Assembly (NCBI RefSeq): GCF_030323265.1
Contig: NZ_CP104991.1
Location: forward strand, 701,001-765,000
DNA: 64,000 nucleotides
From: Terrirhizobium terrae
Lineage (GTDB): Bacteria; Pseudomonadota; Alphaproteobacteria; Rhizobiales; Rhizobiaceae
Reading direction: 5' to 3'
A program made the position numbers and the translations under genes. This document shows positions 27,234 to 37,009 of the stretch, piece by piece; positions within the stretch are counted from its first letter, which is position 1; each line of letters starts with the position of its first letter. The notes below the pieces were generated by a model. It was not told where the DNA came from and made no database searches. It saw only the letters and a list, made by a program, of their open reading frames with translations.

Positions 27234-27836
27234 TCAGCCTAGATGTGTGCGGAGAAAATCCAGGCCGAGCCGTGCGCTCGTCACTGAGATCGTATGACCA
27301 ACACCTGGCTCGATCTTCAGATCAACCTTGAAACCAGCCGTTTGGAGCTGGGAGGCGGCAAGGGTAGACGCAAATGGTGGGATAGTTCGATCATTCTGTC
27401 CGTGAACCAGAAGAACCGGTGTGCCACTACTTTCGGAAGAAACCGGGACGGGTGGGAGAAGGCCGGAATAGCCGATTAGAGCGCCGACTTTCCATCTGCC
27501 AGACGCTACAGCGTCAAGAGCGACAATCGCGCCCTGTGAGACACCAACAAAGGCGAGCCGATCAAGTGCTTCTTCGTATCCCTCGCGCTTGATGATCTGA
27601 TCGATCGTGCGATCGAATGCGTCACGTATTTCGGCAAGGCGATCAGGCCGGAGTTGATTGCCGTCGACCTGAAACCAAACGCGACCAGGTCCGACGGCCT
27701 TGTGAAATGGCGCATCTGGCGTGGCGAACCGGGTTGTGGGTAAGCTCGTCTTCCAGGTGGTTGCGAGTGGCATCATCTGCGCACCTGAAGCACCTATGCC
27801 GTGGAAAAGAATGATCAGGTCAGTTGTCGGCGGCAA
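27234..27836 (-). CDS. Carboxylesterase/phospholipase-type alpha/beta hydrolase
   Basis: 200 residues: LIILFHGIGASGAQMMPLAT (oxyanion region), nucleophile elbow FVGVSQGAIVALDAV (GVSQG), catalytic Asp in VLLVHGQNDRTIPPFAS and His in EPGVGHTIS. This is the YpfH/serine esterase layout acting on small carboxyl esters or lysophospholipids. The start ATG 27836 has no strong ribosome binding site. The stop is 22 bases upstream of the next minus-strand gene. Confidence 0.85.
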   Translation of the reverse strand: MPPTTDLIILFHGIGASGAQMMPLATTWKTSLPTTRFATPDAPFHKAVGPGRVWFQVDGNQLRPDRLAEIRDAFDRTIDQIIKREGYEEALDRLAFVGVSQGAIVALDAVASGRWKVGALIGYSGLLPPVPVSSESSGTPVLLVHGQNDRTIPPFASTLAASQLQTAGFKVDLKIEPGVGHTISVTSARLGLDFLRTHLG

Positions 27837-27869
27837 GCTTGCTGAATTTCAATGTGAGATCAAAAGACA

Positions 27870-27904
27870 GAGGGCGCTCAACCCTTTGCGTGGAGCGCCC
27901 TCTT
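27870..27904 (-). terminator. Strong hairpin, likely terminator
   Basis: AGAGGGCGCTC pairs with GAGCGCCCTCT (11 bp, loop 13). It lies 97 bases past the ferritin-like gene. A very similar stem, CGAGGGCGCTC/GAGCGCCCTCG, ends the gene at 60474, so this is a reused terminator stem in this genome. Confidence 0.6.
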
Positions 27905-28000
27905 CGATCCGCATAGAGGCGGCGCAGCTTTTTGTCACGCCGTCTCGTCATCAATCTTGGGCGTGGGCCCTGGATGACGGCCCAGACTCCAGATTACAAA

Positions 28001-28451
28001 TCAGAGCCGTTCGGCGGTCGTTTCGAACCAGGCGCGGTGACGGACTTCGTCCTGATGGGCCTTCATAAAGAACGCCTTGGTTTCCGGCCTGGCTTCCTCA
28101 TGCTGCGAGGCACGCTCGTAAGCGGTGACTGTGTCGTCTTCGTTTGTCTTCATTGCCTTAAGAATGGTCTTGTCGCCGAACATGTCCGCGAGGGCAATCT
28201 TGCCGGTTGTCAGCATCTGCTTCATATCGCCTTCATCCGGAGCCTCTACGCCAGCCTCGGCAGCGATCTCGCGCAAAGTCGTCAGGTGCTGTAGATGGTC
28301 TTGGTGGAATTCGGCCACCTTTGCACTCAGCGTTTTGTCGTCGAGACGTTTCATCGTCGACTCGTAAGCTGCGATCGCATCGTGCTCAAGATAGAATGAG
28401 ATCCTTCACGAGCTTTCCGAAATTGCTCTCGTTACCAACCATAGTGACCAT
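28001..28451 (-). pseudogene. Ferritin-like four-helix protein (DUF2383-like), one frameshift
   Basis: ATG 28451 (after AAAACA) opens MVTMVGNESNFGKLVKDLI, then the frame is lost at about 28392; from there YLEHDAIAAYESTMKRLDDK continues in the next frame to HQDEVRHRAWFETTAERL and the stop at 28001. The E-H-D-x-x-x-x-Y-E and D-E-V-R-H-R-x-W blocks are typical of ferritin-like DUF2383/PA2169 proteins. One extra base would explain the break. If real, the gene is inactive. Confidence 0.65.
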
Positions 28452-28696
28452 TGTTTTCTCCCTTTTCCAATGAGGCAGGGGAAAGACTTGACCGTTCAGC
28501 GCGTTCCATACGTGAGGATTACCGTACGGAACCGTACGATCGGGTCCTCTCAGCAACCCAAGGCAATCAGAACGGTTCTATAAGCGCCGCCGCGTATCCG
28601 GCAACTGGATCCCTCCAGCAGAGCGCATGCAAAGCTGGATCTCGCGGTGGAACAGGCTCTGACCATAAAGTAAGCCGAGGATTTGAGGAGGTTGAA

Positions 28697-29080
28697 ATGG
28701 CGAATGAGAAATCACCTGCGGTTAACGCGCTTGAGGCTGAACAGGCACAGCAAAGATCTGCTGGCGCTCTCGATGAAGGATTGGAGGACACGTTTCCAGC
28801 ATCCGATCCAGTGTCGGCCACCACCACGGCTATCCCTTCAGGAACTGGGCTGTCAGTAAAGTCCGATGCGCCGCATGTCGACGAAGCTCTTCAGTCGATA
28901 CTTGAACATCGCGATGACCCATACGTCGAGCCGCGTGAGCATCTTGCTGCGCTCAGGGACGAGGCCGAGAGTTTGCAATATCGAGCGGCAGACAATGTGA
29001 GAGACAGAATCCGACGTAATCCCTGGCAGGCCATTGGGCTCGCTGCCGCCGTTGGGTTCATCGTCGGAATTACCCGGTAA
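28697..29080 (+). CDS. ElaB/YqjD/DUF883-like protein
   Basis: 127 residues from ATG 28697, with GAGGAGG upstream. A long polar N-terminus (MANEKSPAVNALEAEQAQQR ... TFPASDPVSATT) is followed by a helix and the end DNVRDRIRRNPWQAIGLAAA-VGFIVGI, the C-terminal membrane anchor of ElaB/YqjD/DUF883 proteins. These sit on the inner membrane and in E. coli associate with ribosomes in stationary phase. No good stress promoter is seen; GGAAC at 28526 lacks a matching -10. Confidence 0.7.
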   Translation: MANEKSPAVNALEAEQAQQRSAGALDEGLEDTFPASDPVSATTTAIPSGTGLSVKSDAPHVDEALQSILEHRDDPYVEPREHLAALRDEAESLQYRAADNVRDRIRRNPWQAIGLAAAVGFIVGITR

Positions 29081-29146
29081 CTGGCTTGAACGTGACAAGG
29101 CCGCCCATTTGTTGATGTGGGGGCCGATCTTTTTACAGCACCCAGC

Positions 29147-29533
29147 TCACTTCCCTGCCTTATCGTACCGAGCAGCGGCCGCCTCGATCTGAGGGCCATT
29201 CTCGAGCGACCAGGCGCAAAGTGCTTCGAATGGTTGTCTGAGAGAATGCCCCAGAGGGGTAATGGCGTACTCGACACCGATCGGCTGCGTTGGCAACACA
29301 GTCCTCGTCACCAAGCCATTACGTTCGAGCCTCTTCAGCGCGTCAGCGAGCGCCTTGTGTGTAATCCCATCAAGGCGTCGCTTGATTTCATTGAACCGCG
29401 ATGGCTTCGGACAAATCACGGTTAGGATAAGGATCGTCCACTTGTCAGCGATCTTATCTAGTACGGGACGCACAACGGCCATCTCGTTGAGAGCGCGGCA
29501 GGAAAGCATTTCCAGGTCAGTATACTGGTCCAT
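29147..29533 (-). CDS. HxlR family transcriptional regulator
   Basis: 128 residues with the HxlR winged helix: MLSCRALNEMAVVRPVLDKI, ADKWTILILTVICPKPSRFN, EIKRRLDGITHKALADALKR and LERNGLVTR, then the wing VEYAITPLGHSL. The first Cys is in the position often used for aldehyde or quinone sensing. It is divergent from the SDR gene at 29615 and probably controls it; the 81-base spacer holds CTTAAG and GATATC palindromes but no clear operator. Confidence 0.87.
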   Translation of the reverse strand: MDQYTDLEMLSCRALNEMAVVRPVLDKIADKWTILILTVICPKPSRFNEIKRRLDGITHKALADALKRLERNGLVTRTVLPTQPIGVEYAITPLGHSLRQPFEALCAWSLENGPQIEAAAARYDKAGK

Positions 29534-29614
29534 ATCTAGGCTACTTAAGGTGCGTAATTGATATCAGATTTACGGCGTATATCATCTTGAGACCATCAAG
29601 TGAAAGGAATTCAG

Positions 29615-30346
29615 ATGGCTCGAATGCATAACAAAGTCGCGCTGGTCGTCGGGGGAGCAAAGGGTATCGGTCTGGCAATCGCCGAGCGGCTGGCCTCCGA
29701 GGGAGCGACGGTCTTCATTACCAGCCGTCGCGCCTCTGACGCCGAGAGAGCAGCCTTAAACATCGGAAAGGGTGCAGTTGGCATCGCCGCCGACGCCAGC
29801 TCACCTGAAGACATGCTAAAAGCGGTAGATCGCTTGCGTCAGACGCATGCGCGGATTGACGCTCTAGTCCTGAATGCGGGCATCTCCGAGCCTGCGCAAA
29901 TAACTGAAGTCACCCTAGATCACTTCGATCGTCACTTCGAAGTCAACGTCCGCGGCACGGTTTTCGGACTGCAGGCCGCCCTCCCAGCGATGGGAGACGG
30001 AGGTTCAGCTGTGCTGGTAGGATCAATCGCAGATAATGCAGGAATTCCCTCGTACGGCACTTACGCCGCTACCAAGGCAGCACTTCGCTCCTACGCAAGG
30101 ACATGGACCGCTGAGCTGGCTCCCAAAGGTATCCGCGTTAACGTCGTAGCTCCTGGCCCCACGGATACAGAGATGATGGCAGCTGTTCCAGACGATGTCC
30201 GCGAGACATTGATTGCGCCTATCCCTATGAAGCGGATGGCGCGCCCTGATGAAGTCGCGGCGGCGACGCTGTTCCTGCTGAGCGACGAAGCAAGCTACAT
30301 CGCAGGTGCCGAACTCTGCGTCGACGGAGGAATGCGGCAAGTCTAG
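29615..30346 (+). CDS. Short-chain dehydrogenase/reductase
   Basis: 243 residues from ATG 29615 (AAAGGAA before it). Rossmann motif VVGGAKGIGLAIAERLAS, NAGIS, Ser in LVGSIADNAG, catalytic YxxxK in YGTYAATKAALRSY, PGPTDTEM and the C-terminal GAELCVDGGM. Classical SDR with NADP preference suggested by SRR after the second strand. Substrate unknown; paired with a divergent HxlR regulator, a common arrangement for aldehyde or quinone detoxification. Confidence 0.9.
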   Translation: MARMHNKVALVVGGAKGIGLAIAERLASEGATVFITSRRASDAERAALNIGKGAVGIAADASSPEDMLKAVDRLRQTHARIDALVLNAGISEPAQITEVTLDHFDRHFEVNVRGTVFGLQAALPAMGDGGSAVLVGSIADNAGIPSYGTYAATKAALRSYARTWTAELAPKGIRVNVVAPGPTDTEMMAAVPDDVRETLIAPIPMKRMARPDEVAAATLFLLSDEASYIAGAELCVDGGMRQV

Positions 30347-30442
30347 GCTTTCTGGACCATCTTACGTGACAGGGAGGCGGCCCACTCAAGTTCACCGTAT
30401 GCGGGCCGCCTTAAATTTCACTGCTGAGCAGCTCTAACGCCT

Positions 30443-31043
30443 TCAAACTCCGGTGCGCGCTGCACCTGCCGGCGCTACATTCAGCACGATCCGCTCCGGC
30501 AGGCGATCCGACCCAGCTTCTGCCGCCAAAGCATCAGTGTCATCTGCAGGAGCCGCACTTTATGGGGCGCCCGGAGCTGTAGTCTCACTCGAAACGCCGG
30601 GCGCTGCTCCTGCCGCAGCATTGTTAGGACATGGTGCCAGGACCCAACTGCAGAAGCTGGTGTCTACAGCAACATTCTTCTCACCAATCCCGAGGAAGCC
30701 ACCTACTCCGACGACAACGGCGTTGACGCTTCCATTTTGACTGACGAGCACATCGTTAATCGGACCGATGCTCTCGTTTCCAGCGCCGTAGACCCGCTTG
30801 CCTTCGAGATCACTCACGCGCCATGCCCCAGTTTTGGCACGGTGGCGAAAGGGCCCGCAGTCGTTTCGTCGCTCGCGGATGCCTGCTCAACAGGCTTGTC
30901 GATTGCGCTGTCGTGTGCCGCGTTAGCGTCCGAAGCCATCGGAACTGGCGTCGTCAGAGCGGTCAACACGGCACCTTCAGCCTGCGCGAGTGCTGCGATA
31001 AGGAGAGTTACGGACAGGCTAAGTACCGAGTGTTTATCGGACA
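30443..31043 (-). pseudogene. PRC-barrel periplasmic protein, decayed
   Basis: Reading leftwards from about 31043: a signal-peptide-like region VTLLIAALAQAEGAVLT, a low-complexity linker (AIDKPVEQASASDETT), then after a frameshift at the T4 run 30832-30835 GAWRVSDLEGKRVYGAGNES and VVVGVGGFLGIGEKNVAVD (PRC-barrel), an Ala/Pro-rich part with an in-frame TAA near 30540, and LPERIVLNVAPAGAARTGV before the stop at 30443. The start codon is also missing. At least three lesions make it a genuine pseudogene. Intact relatives are at 53133 and 59268. Confidence 0.65.
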
Positions 31044-31177
31044 GGAATGAAATGGAATGATCCGACCGTGGTTCATTCCAATAACATGACCTTCCAATGA
31101 CAAAGTCGCGTGATCAGTGTCGTCAGTTTAAAGGCGGCCTTTGCAAAGAAGTCGCGCGGGTCAAGCGATGTTTCCCC

Positions 31178-31384
31178 TCAGTGGACAGATGCAGACGACG
31201 GAGCATTTATTCTCGTCGCTGGACTGCCAACATTGGTGGCAATGAGCACTGTCGCGATATCAACTAGCGAGTGGTACCCTCTTTGGTAGATACGCATGGC
31301 AGCCTCGAATAGCATCTTGTCGACGGGTCGGGTTCGGTCGACATCGTAGAACTCAAACCAACGTTGCACTGCTTCAGCGAGCAC
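31178..31384 (-). CDS. Small hypothetical protein
   Basis: 68 residues from GTG 31384; the frame is open further upstream (NPEGDTPDAAV) without an ATG. Text LAEAVQRWFEFYDVDRTRPV, KMLFEAAMRIYQRGYHSLVD is helical and rich in aromatics. Not recognised. Confidence in the start is low. Confidence 0.45.
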   Translation of the reverse strand: MLAEAVQRWFEFYDVDRTRPVDKMLFEAAMRIYQRGYHSLVDIATVLIATNVGSPATRINAPSSASVH

Positions 31385-31598
31385 CGCGGCGTCGGGGGTA
31401 TCTCCTTCGGGATTTATGCCCGGCTCTCCGAGAGAGGAAATAGTTGAGCTGTCGTGAGCGTCAATGGAAAGACTTACAAGAAGCCAGGTAATTCACCGGT
31501 AACGCCTACCGTTACCGCCGGAGCATCAACTGGGCAACTATTATCCGAACGCAGCCGGGACAGTTGCCATCGCCCACGGACAACGTTGGCTTCCATCA

Positions 31599-31769
31599 TC
31601 AAGCAAAGCTGAGCCCGTAGACCGCTATTGAAATGTAGACGGCAAAAAGGGCAGCCGCGAAACACGCGAGGAAAATTATAAATCCCTTGCCTATTTTGGC
31701 CTTTTTCGCACGGTTGCTCGGTGCCTCAGTTTTGTTCTGAAGGAAATTCTCGTTCTGCGGTCTCACCAT
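31599..31769 (-). CDS. Small single-span membrane protein
   Basis: 56 residues from ATG 31769 (GGGAGAGA before it): a polar N-terminus MVRPQNENFLQNKTEAPSNR, a Lys-rich patch and the helix GFIIFLACFAAALFAVYISI. Similar in style to other small membrane proteins of the window. An EcfG-like promoter with an 18-base spacer lies 25 bases upstream. Confidence 0.58.
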   Translation of the reverse strand: MVRPQNENFLQNKTEAPSNRAKKAKIGKGFIIFLACFAAALFAVYISIAVYGLSFA

Positions 31770-31793
31770 GGTTCTCTCCCTGAGTGCGAGTAG

Positions 31794-31820
31794 AACAGAC
31801 GAAGAGAAAGATTCTGTTCC
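31794..31820 (-). promoter_or_regulatory. Possible EcfG-type promoter (18-base spacer)
   Basis: Minus strand: GGAAC (31820-31816), 18-base spacer, TGTT (31797-31794). The spacer is one base longer than the common form. Confidence 0.42.
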
Positions 31821-32490
31821 TGCCGCCGCATGTTGCAGCGGTCGGAAGACTGGCCCAGAACTGTCGATAGAGCACAAATACCTTTTGACGCTACAGCAGA
31901 AGCAGGTCGAAAACGGTGTGATCCTCTCTGACGATCACAGCGGATAGCGCCTCGCCTGGATGATGGCCGAGTGGATCCTAAAGGCCCATCATGGGAAAAC
32001 TTAGGATTAGCTCGGCGCGAACATGCTGAGTGGTTTTGCATGATCGAGACATCCACCACTGTTCGGACAGCGTTGGCAAACCGCAGCGAATGGAATAGAC
32101 AGAGATTTCCGATCCTTCGCAGAGAGCCTTGCCATGATGGCGACCGCTTAAACAGATACGCCGGACGGACGCTAGTTTATCGTGCGAGGCCGCCTCCGGC
32201 GCAAAAACAATCGATCCCTAGGCCCTGAAGCTGGAGGCGAATAGGTCAAGGAGCGGCCCTCAGCCACGCGCGCTGTCAGGCCCGCAGATGGCGATCCCGC
32301 AACTGTGGCAGAAGCCCGACGGCGCGTGGTTGAGGTGTAGGCTGCGCTGGGCGAATGTGGCCATGTCTGGTGGAAAAATGGCAGTCCGGATCTTATTCGC
32401 TGCCGAGTGAAGAAAACGACATATGCCGCGTGCTTCGCGAATCTGGCGGGCCTGGAAGAACAGCTCCGGTCTGTACGGCGTGGACGCCAG
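31821..32490. other. Interval without a recognisable gene
   Basis: Overlapping open frames on both strands have no motif and no ribosome binding site. Possibly degraded coding sequence; I cannot assign it. Confidence 0.3.
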
Positions 32491-32706
32491 TTACTTATCA
32501 GAGGCCGGCCAATCGTTGGCAGGTTCATCGAGGACAATCTGCGGCGGCGCATGTCCTCGTTCGGGATCGCTATCGTTTGCGAGCTTGAGCTGCTCGATCG
32601 ATTTCAAAAGTTCTGAAATCACGTCTTCCCGTCGCGCACCCGTCGTCACAGCACGCTCGACTAAGCTCTCCACGGCGTCTGAAATCTCACCTCGCCAGTT
32701 ATCCAT
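32491..32706 (-). CDS. Small hypothetical protein
   Basis: 71 residues from ATG 32706, with an excellent AAAGGAGA ribosome binding site. MDNWRGEISDAVESLVERAV then REDVISELLKSIEQLKLAND, helical, ending in a Pro/Asp-rich tail. No domain recognised. It follows the gene at 32746 by 39 bases on the same strand. Confidence 0.6.
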   Translation of the reverse strand: MDNWRGEISDAVESLVERAVTTGARREDVISELLKSIEQLKLANDSDPERGHAPPQIVLDEPANDWPASDK

Positions 32707-32745
32707 TCTGTTTTCTCCTTTCCAATTTCAACTGTGCCGACAAAC

Positions 32746-33051
32746 TTATCGCCTCGAAATCCGCATGGCGCCAATCTCACAGATCGTGCGCTGGATTGTA
32801 GCCAGTTGCTTTTCAGCGATGTCGGCTGAGACTTCGATTTCGCCTTCCAGTGGTGTGTTGTCGCGGGCATACGATAGGAGAAAACATCCTCCCGAGCGCA
32901 GCGAGCCAGTCGTGTCCGCGTCATGAGCGGCCTCAATGAAAATATCCGGTCGGGGAGCACCACGCTTCTTTACCAGGTGGTCGACAACGAGATCGGCAGC
33001 TTCGCGCGTTTCGAAGATCGCGCGGATTGTGGTGGTGCTACTGTCAGACAT
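32746..33051 (-). CDS. Paralogue of the small protein at 21548
   Basis: 101 residues: MSDSSTTTIRAIFETREAAD, LVVDHLVKKRGAPRPDIFIE, a variable middle with one Cys (LRSGGCFLLSYARD) and EIEVSADIAEKQLATIQRTI. N- and C-terminal blocks match the 21548 protein, showing a small conserved family. Unlike the relative, no acidic insert is present. Function unknown. Confidence 0.66.
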   Translation of the reverse strand: MSDSSTTTIRAIFETREAADLVVDHLVKKRGAPRPDIFIEAAHDADTTGSLRSGGCFLLSYARDNTPLEGEIEVSADIAEKQLATIQRTICEIGAMRISRR

Positions 33052-33607
33052 GAGTTCATTCCTTCATCATGACCAAGGATGAACTAATGGCAGCAATAAT
33101 GGTTTCACGATCAGCGTGTGGATATCTGGAGGTTCACTCGCAGAGTATACCAGCACTTTTGGCGGCAATCCGATAAGCGGCAGCGGCGATGTCGCCGGTG
33201 ATCATGCCCGATTCCGCCCGAGGGCAGACCTTCCGGGCCTTTCCGGCATCAGTTGGCCGACAATCTGCGGAGCATCGAGGCATTGCAAAAGTTCCCTCTA
33301 CCAGCGGAACGATGGCGCCAACGGCCGGAACGTTTACTGTGCATCAATGGCTGTCTCATCCTAAGGGCACGTCATGCGTTACTAAATCAGCGTATCGGCT
33401 CGATCCAGCGGATCCTTTTGGAAAAGCAGGGCGGTCGACTGGTACGGTTGACAAATAACAGGACGACGTTGACGTTGCGAGGAACTTTGCGAAAACGGGG
33501 TGATAGGTCTTTCCTCTCGCACGGTCATGGCCGCTGCGCCGGTCGAGTTTCTCCAATCTCCACTGCCAGTCTGAGCTGCACTGTTGTTCTTGGTACGTTG
33601 GCGTACA
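33052..33607. other. Interval without a recognisable gene
   Basis: Open frames of 60-160 codons occur on both strands but none resembles a family or has a good start. The weak promoter at 33608 closes the interval. Confidence 0.3.
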
Positions 33608-33632
33608 GGAACCGTTCGCTTCGACCGCGATT
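33608..33632 (+). promoter_or_regulatory. Weak EcfG-like promoter before the YciE-like gene
   Basis: GGAAC at 33608, 16-base spacer, GATT at 33629 (GGAAC-N18-TT form), 66 bases before ATG 33699. Confidence 0.38.
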
Positions 33633-33698
33633 TAACTTCATGCTGGTGTGGTACTTGCTTCACCTTTCGCACCATTTCTACAATCGATGGAGGACGAC

Positions 33699-34199
33699 AT
33701 GGCAACTGCCAAGACACTCGACGACCTGTTTCTCGACACTCTGAAGGACATCTATTTTGCCGAAAAGCAGATCCTGAAAGCTCTACCGAAGATGGCACGC
33801 GCATCACAGTCCGAGGAAGGTAAGGACGGCTTCCTGCAGCATCGCGAGGAAACCCAGGGCCAGATCGATCGGCTCGAACAGGTATTCGAGCTTCTAGGCA
33901 AGTCGGCACGCGGCAAGACCTGCGAAGCCATCCAGGGCATCATCGCCGAAGGCGAAGAGATCATCGAGGAATTTAAGGGATCGCCCGCGCTTGATGCCGG
34001 TCTCATCTCGTCTGCCCAGGCCGTGGAGCATTATGAAATCGCGCGCTACGGCACTCTCATTGAGTGGGCCAAGCAGCTCGGCCTGAAGGATGCAGTGCCG
34101 CTCCTCGAGCAAAACCTGTCGGAAGAGGTGGCGACCGACAAGAAGTTGACGGCACTGGCAAAAGCTTCCGCCAACGACAAGGGCAAGAAAGCTGCCTGA
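33699..34199 (+). CDS. YciE/YciF-type ferritin-like protein (DUF892)
   Basis: 166 residues from ATG 33699 (GGAGG upstream). DUF892 signature: TLDDLFLDTLKDIYFAEKQI, LQHREETQGQIDRLEQVFEL, LIEWAKQLG and AVEHYEIARYG, supplying the Glu/His pairs of a di-iron-type four-helix bundle, with a Lys/Ala-rich tail. In enterobacteria YciE/F/G are stress and stationary-phase proteins. A terminator at 34217 separates it from katE. Confidence 0.88.
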   Translation: MATAKTLDDLFLDTLKDIYFAEKQILKALPKMARASQSEEGKDGFLQHREETQGQIDRLEQVFELLGKSARGKTCEAIQGIIAEGEEIIEEFKGSPALDAGLISSAQAVEHYEIARYGTLIEWAKQLGLKDAVPLLEQNLSEEVATDKKLTALAKASANDKGKKAA

Positions 34200-34216
34200 T
34201 TAACCGGAATGACGAG

Positions 34217-34241
34217 AGGCCGCCCGCAAGGCGGCCTTTTT
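34217..34241 (+). terminator. Intrinsic terminator
   Basis: AGGCCGCC / GGCGGCCT stem with CGCAA loop followed by TTTTT, 17 bases past the YciE-like stop and just before katE. Confidence 0.75.
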
Positions 34242-34268
34242 CTGTTTCCTAAACATGAGGACGGGCAA

Positions 34269-36401
34269 ATGGCCAAGAAGACACAATCATCAACCGATCA
34301 AGTTGCCATCCACGATCAGAGACTCTCGCGCGGTAACGGCGGCGAGCTTCATCAGACAGCGGAAGACGGCTTCGAAGTGCTGACGACATCGCAAGGCGCT
34401 CCGGTCGCCGACGACCAGAACACACTACGTGTGGGTCCACGAGGCCCGGCTCTAATGGAGGATTTTCACTTCAGGGAGAAGATCTTCCATTTCGATCACG
34501 AGCGCATTCCCGAGCGCGTCGTCCATGCGCGCGGTTATGGGGCCCACGGCTATTTCGAGACATACGAGACTCTTGCAAAATACACTCGGGCAGACGTCTT
34601 CCAACGTGCCGGCGAAAAGACCCCGGTCTTCGTTCGCTTCTCGACGGTTGCCGGCAATAAGGGATCGGCCGATCTCGCGCGCGATGTGCGTGGCTTTGCC
34701 GTGAAGATGTACACCAAGGAAGGCAACTGGGATCTAGTCGGCAACAACATACCTGTCTTCTTCATCCAGGATGCGATCAAGTTTCCTGATCTCATCCATG
34801 CGGCCAAGCAGGAACCCGACCGGGCGTTCCCGCAGGCCCAGACCGCCCATGACAATTTTTGGGATTTCATCAGTCTCACACCTGAAAGCATGCACATGGT
34901 CATGTGGATCATGTCGGATCGGACAATCCCGAGATCGCTACGCTTCATGGAAGGCTTTGGGGTCCATACTTTCCGGTTCATCAACGACAAGGAAGAACCC
35001 ACTTTTGTTAAGTTCCACTGGAAACCGAAGCTCGGCCTGCAGTCTGTCGCCTGGAATGAGGCAGTCAAAATCAATGGCGCGGATCCAGATTTCCACCGCC
35101 GCGATCTGTGGCAGTCGATCCAATCTGGCAATTTTCCGGAATGGGAGCTCGGGGTTCAGCTCTTCGATCAGGACTTCGCCGATAGCTTCGATTTCGACGT
35201 CCTAGACCCGACCAAAATCATCCCCGAAGAGGTGTTGCCGGTGAAGCCAATTGGGCGGTTGGTCCTTGATCGTATGCCGGACAACTTCTTCGCCGAGACT
35301 GAGCAGGTCGCGTTCATGACACAGAACGTTCCGCCGGGCATCGGCTTCAGCAACGACCCGCTGCTTCAAGGTCGCAACTTCTCTTATCTCGACACACAGC
35401 TTAAGCGGTTGGGCGGCCCGAATTTTTCCCACCTGCCGATCAATGCGCCCAAGTGTCCCTTCGCGCATTTCCAGCAGGACGGCCATATGGCAATGCGCAA
35501 TCCGGCCGGGCGGGTGAATTATGAACCGAACTCTTTCGGAGAAGGTCCGCGAGAAAGCAAGTCTCGTGGTTATCGCCATTTTCCGGCGGAAGTGTCCGGT
35601 ACCAAGGTGCAGCTTCGTCCTGAAAGTTTTGCGGATCACTACAGCCAGGCCAGACAGTTCTTCATCAGCCAGACACCGCCAGAACAGCGGCATATCGTGA
35701 TGGCGCTCACCTTCGAACTCAGCAAAGTCGAAACGGTCGCGATCCGCGAGCGCATGGTTTCCCATCTGCTCAACATCGATGAGACCCTCGCGTCCGAGGT
35801 CGCTCATCGGTTGGGGATGGCCGCTATGCCGAAGGCAGCTCCGGCGGCCGTGGAAACACGACAAGATCTTGAGCCGTCCCCAGCGCTCAGTATCGTTGAG
35901 CGTGGACCGAGACGTTTTGAAGGCCGCAAGCTTGGCGTTCTTGTCACCGACGGTGTCGATGCGAAACTCTTGAAGGCTCTGATGAGTGCAGTCTCGAAAG
36001 AGAATGGCTTGGTCGAGCTCATCGCACCGAAGGTTGGCGGGGTAATGGCATCCGACGAGAGCTTCATCGAGGCGCACCATATGATCGACGGTGGCCCCTC
36101 GGTGCTCTTCGATGCTGTTGCACTCCTCCTATCTGAGGCAGGTGTTGAAGATCTGCTCAAAGAGGCAACTGCACGGGATTTCGTGGCGGATGCATTCCAG
36201 CATTGCAAATTCATCGGCTACAACGAGGGCGCCCTACCATTGCTCGAGAAGGCCGGTATCGCGAAGGACGTCGACGAAGGTGTTCTGGAACTCTCCGGCG
36301 GAACGACTTTGACAAGTTTCGTCGAAGAGCTAGGCAAGCTTCGCGTCTGGGGACGTGAGCCGTCAGTAAAGCTCGGCTCGGCATCGGTGCCTGGAGCTTA
36401 A
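34269..36401 (+). CDS. katE: Large-subunit catalase HPII (monofunctional haem catalase)
   Basis: 710 residues from ATG 34269. Catalase core: [20 protein letters not shown] with [15 protein letters not shown] (active-site His), [40 protein letters not shown] (distal Asn), and proximal haem Tyr region in RLFSY-like text (here [15 protein letters not shown]). A C-terminal DJ-1/PfpI-like domain (about 560-705: [27 protein letters not shown]) makes it the large-subunit type. It dismutates H2O2 in the cytoplasm. No lesion is visible. Its promoter is not obvious; transcription may read through from 33608 or start in the 69-base gap. Confidence 0.93.
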   Translation: MAKKTQSSTDQVAIHDQRLSRGNGGELHQTAEDGFEVLTTSQGAPVADDQNTLRVGPRGPALMEDFHFREKIFHFDHERIPERVVHARGYGAHGYFETYETLAKYTRADVFQRAGEKTPVFVRFSTVAGNKGSADLARDVRGFAVKMYTKEGNWDLVGNNIPVFFIQDAIKFPDLIHAAKQEPDRAFPQAQTAHDNFWDFISLTPESMHMVMWIMSDRTIPRSLRFMEGFGVHTFRFINDKEEPTFVKFHWKPKLGLQSVAWNEAVKINGADPDFHRRDLWQSIQSGNFPEWELGVQLFDQDFADSFDFDVLDPTKIIPEEVLPVKPIGRLVLDRMPDNFFAETEQVAFMTQNVPPGIGFSNDPLLQGRNFSYLDTQLKRLGGPNFSHLPINAPKCPFAHFQQDGHMAMRNPAGRVNYEPNSFGEGPRESKSRGYRHFPAEVSGTKVQLRPESFADHYSQARQFFISQTPPEQRHIVMALTFELSKVETVAIRERMVSHLLNIDETLASEVAHRLGMAAMPKAAPAAVETRQDLEPSPALSIVERGPRRFEGRKLGVLVTDGVDAKLLKALMSAVSKENGLVELIAPKVGGVMASDESFIEAHHMIDGGPSVLFDAVALLLSEAGVEDLLKEATARDFVADAFQHCKFIGYNEGALPLLEKAGIAKDVDEGVLELSGGTTLTSFVEELGKLRVWGREPSVKLGSASVPGA

Positions 36402-36765
36402 ACACAATTACACGGCGCGGGTCATGGGCTCGCGCCGATATCGTTGACGCCGATATCGCTGTAAGGACGGCCGCCTCATTCGCCGTAAGATGCGCGGTGC
36501 GGCGCCCCTTTAGCGATCACCTGTCATGCGAGCCAGGTGCAGCGGAAGAATCCGCGGCCGCGTAGGGCCAGCATCGTACCCTCGATCTGCTTTTCTTCTT
36601 TGGCAGGAACCCACCCAAAGAAGCCAACATTCTCCGCCCTCTGTTCCGTTGCGCGGTGCCGCGCCGAGCTATCAATCGCTGTTCGCGGCTCTTATCGGAT
36701 CGGCAGTTTGAGGATAACAAAAATAGGTGGCGAGGATGTCTTCGTTTTCCGGCAGGGAGGTTCAA
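36402..36765. other. Interval after katE
   Basis: A CGGCGCG/CGCGCCG stem at about 36413-36441 may terminate katE. GGAAC at 36605 has no matching -10 element. No gene recognised. Confidence 0.35.
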
Positions 36766-36935
36766 ATGGACAAAACGTGAGGAATGGACGGCCCGTCGTG
36801 CTTACGAGCTGTAGGAGCAGGCTGGACAGCCTGAGGGCCAGGAGCACGAGCCACCGGTCCAAGGCCGGCGCAGAATGGGATGCTCGAGCCAAGGCATTTG
36901 AACCTGAACGCCCATCATGGGACGACGAAGAATGA
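36766..36935 (+). pseudogene. DUF2934 protein, decayed
   Basis: ATG 36766 follows GGGAGG. Frames joined give MDK, then REEWTARRAYEL with a TAG in place of Trp, EQAGQPEGQEHE, and in a third frame KAGAEWDARAKAFEPERPSW ending DDEE. The pattern R-x-x-A-Y-x-x-W-E-x-x-G-x-P-x-G-x-x-x-x-H matches DUF2934. Two frameshifts and one nonsense change inactivate it. An intact relative is at 55244. Confidence 0.55.
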
Positions 36936-36952
36936 ACCCAATATAGATGCGT

Positions 36953-36978
36953 AGGCGGGTGATCGACTTCACCCGCCT
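36953..36978. terminator. Perfect 10-bp hairpin between convergent genes
   Basis: AGGCGGGTGA pairs with TCACCCGCCT around a 6-base loop; it lies between the DUF2934 remnant and the convergent gene ending at 37010. No strong T-run on either side. Confidence 0.45.
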
Positions 36979-37009
36979 TGCAGGTAAATTCGTACTGAAG
37001 TCAGATATC

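Noticed and set aside
28526..28555. GGAAC upstream of the ElaB-like gene
   Set aside because: No GTT at the right spacing (CTCA instead).
32172..32552. 126-codon minus-strand frame rich in Arg
   Set aside because: Composition typical of a wrong frame; overlaps a better small gene at 32491.
34209..34268. Longer start for katE at 34209
   Set aside because: It would cover the terminator hairpin at 34217-34241; ATG 34269 is preferred.
36605..36630. GGAAC upstream of the DUF2934 remnant
   Set aside because: Best -10 is CATT at 17 bases; too poor.
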